A DNA stretch of 5,793 bases, taken from NCBI GenBank assembly GCA_964495615.1, contig CAZBVX010000034.1:1-5793 (forward strand). Direction: 5' to 3'. The notes beneath the pieces were generated by a model that was not told the DNA's origin, made no database searches, and saw only the letters and a program-made list of their open reading frames with translations. Each line of letters begins with the position of its first letter. Position 1 is the stretch's first letter. Below are positions 5,270-5,793 of this stretch, piece by piece. Source of the stretch: CAINDR01 sp964495615. GTDB taxonomy: Bacteria > Patescibacteriota > Patescibacteriia > Patescibacteriales > UBA12465. Both the position numbers and the translations under genes were made by a program.

Positions 5270-5793
5270 ATTTGGAAATCAAATTCCGCAGAATTAGGAG
5301 ATGAATCAAGACTCAAGAAATCGCCAACGCGTAAACGCAAGATTTTTTCATTGTTTGTTTCGTCTGATTCAAAGATTAGCGAATCTTTATCAACAAAAAC
5401 TGAAACAATCAGAGAGTCGTTAGCTAATAAATTCAAGGAGTCAGATATTTCTCCCAAATAAAGATAGACATTCATTACTCTACCAGCTGTTAAATCAGGA
5501 ACTGAAAGACGATATTCCGCAAAAAAATAGATTGAATCACCGCGTTTTAAGAAAGCAGTAAAATCGATATTAACAGTATCCACTGTTTGGCAGCCGATAT
5601 TTCTCAATTCAATTATTACATTATCTTGAGACAAATAGCCTCCCGTGGTGTCAAAAGTGATTTTAGAAATAGTCAGATCCGGAAAAGAAAACTCCCATTC
5701 ATTTTTTTGAGAATTATTTTTCAAAGTTAACTCAGAAAGATGTTGCTCGGGATCAATTTCGATAATAATTTGCAATTTACTGCCATTAGGAAT
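5071..5793 (-). CDS. C-terminal part of a secreted protein with CARDB-like domains and type IX sorting tail (5' end beyond the window)
   Basis: The frame is open to the right edge, giving 240 residues with no credible start inside the window. A TTG at 5775 is in frame, but the six codons before it are also open and read as part of the same domain. Residues 1-27 (IEIDP, then ELTLKNN) look like the end of one CARDB/Ig-like unit. A full unit follows at about 38-150, starting PDLTISKI and ending SDETNNEKIL; the Glu/Asp-x-x-x-Asn-Asn end is typical of CARDB. The type A sorting tail (176-240) starts YPNPSSG and ends KKIIKK; it is identical at 55 of 65 positions to the tail of the downstream FG-GAP protein. 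Tandem adhesion-type units plus this tail indicate a surface-exposed or secreted protein of unknown specificity. The missing N-terminal part could hold any catalytic or binding domain. The gene ends in its own terminator. Confidence 0.88.
   Translation of the reverse strand: MPNGSKLQIIIEIDPEQHLSELTLKNNSQKNEWEFSFPDLTISKITFDTTGGYLSQDNVIIELRNIGCQTVDTVNIDFTAFLKRGDSIYFFAEYRLSVPDLTAGRVMNVYLYLGEISDSLNLLANDSLIVSVFVDKDSLIFESDETNNEKILRLRVGDFLSLDSSPNSAEFDFQIYPNPSSGIINLVIPKAGETVEVFNNLGQIIWSKKVSGQTSIDLSKYPAGIYYLKINNLSKKIIKK

Noticed and set aside
5773..5775. TTG as start codon of the right-hand gene
   Set aside because: The frame stays open to the edge, the residues from TTG on continue the end of a CARDB-like unit, and a secreted protein would need a signal peptide that is absent there.

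Overview
All six genes in this window lie on the minus strand, so transcription runs from the right edge to the left. The DNA is AT-rich, and the two secreted-protein genes on the right look more AT-rich than the housekeeping genes on the left. Reading frames fit the standard stop codons. The organism cannot be fixed from the sequence. Two adjacent proteins end in type IX secretion (Por) type A sorting domains, which points to Bacteroidota or the wider FCB group. However, both recognisable promoters fit the E. coli-type -35/-10 pattern rather than the Bacteroidota TAnnTTTG pattern, and one gene has a clear AAGGA ribosome binding site. A non-Bacteroidota FCB lineage, or a candidate-phyla (Patescibacteria) genome that acquired the sorting-tail genes, would both fit.

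Right part (about 2994-5793): two tandem genes for large secreted proteins. The first (5071-5793, its 5' part beyond the window) holds CARDB-like adhesion domains and the sorting tail. The second (3072-4865) is complete: signal peptide, five degenerate FG-GAP/VCBS calcium-loop repeats, a CARDB-like domain and a nearly matching tail. Both end in the same 3' cassette: tail codons, stop, spacer and a rho-independent terminator. This cassette forms a direct repeat of about 277 bp (2994-3270 and 4992-5269) whose non-coding part is better conserved than its coding part. A strong promoter (TTGACA-17-TATTCT with an extended TG) lies between the two genes.

Left part (1-2968): a compact four-gene operon. 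It starts from a TTGCGA-17-TATAAT promoter only 8 nt before the first start codon, so the mRNA should be almost leaderless. The order is: a 93-residue DUF6922-like protein; an AbiEii-type nucleotidyltransferase (26-nt overlap); a SpoU/TrmH-family RNA 2'-O-methyltransferase (3-nt gap, with a Shine-Dalgarno overlapping the previous stop); and a COG2509-type FAD-dependent dehydrogenase (17-nt overlap) that runs off the left edge. The first two look like a toxin-antitoxin-like module of the AbiE nucleotidyltransferase class; the last two look like ordinary chromosomal genes.

No tRNA, rRNA, CRISPR array, insertion sequence or phage gene was recognised. The intergenic stretches are short (103 and 205 nt) and are accounted for by the terminators and promoters.
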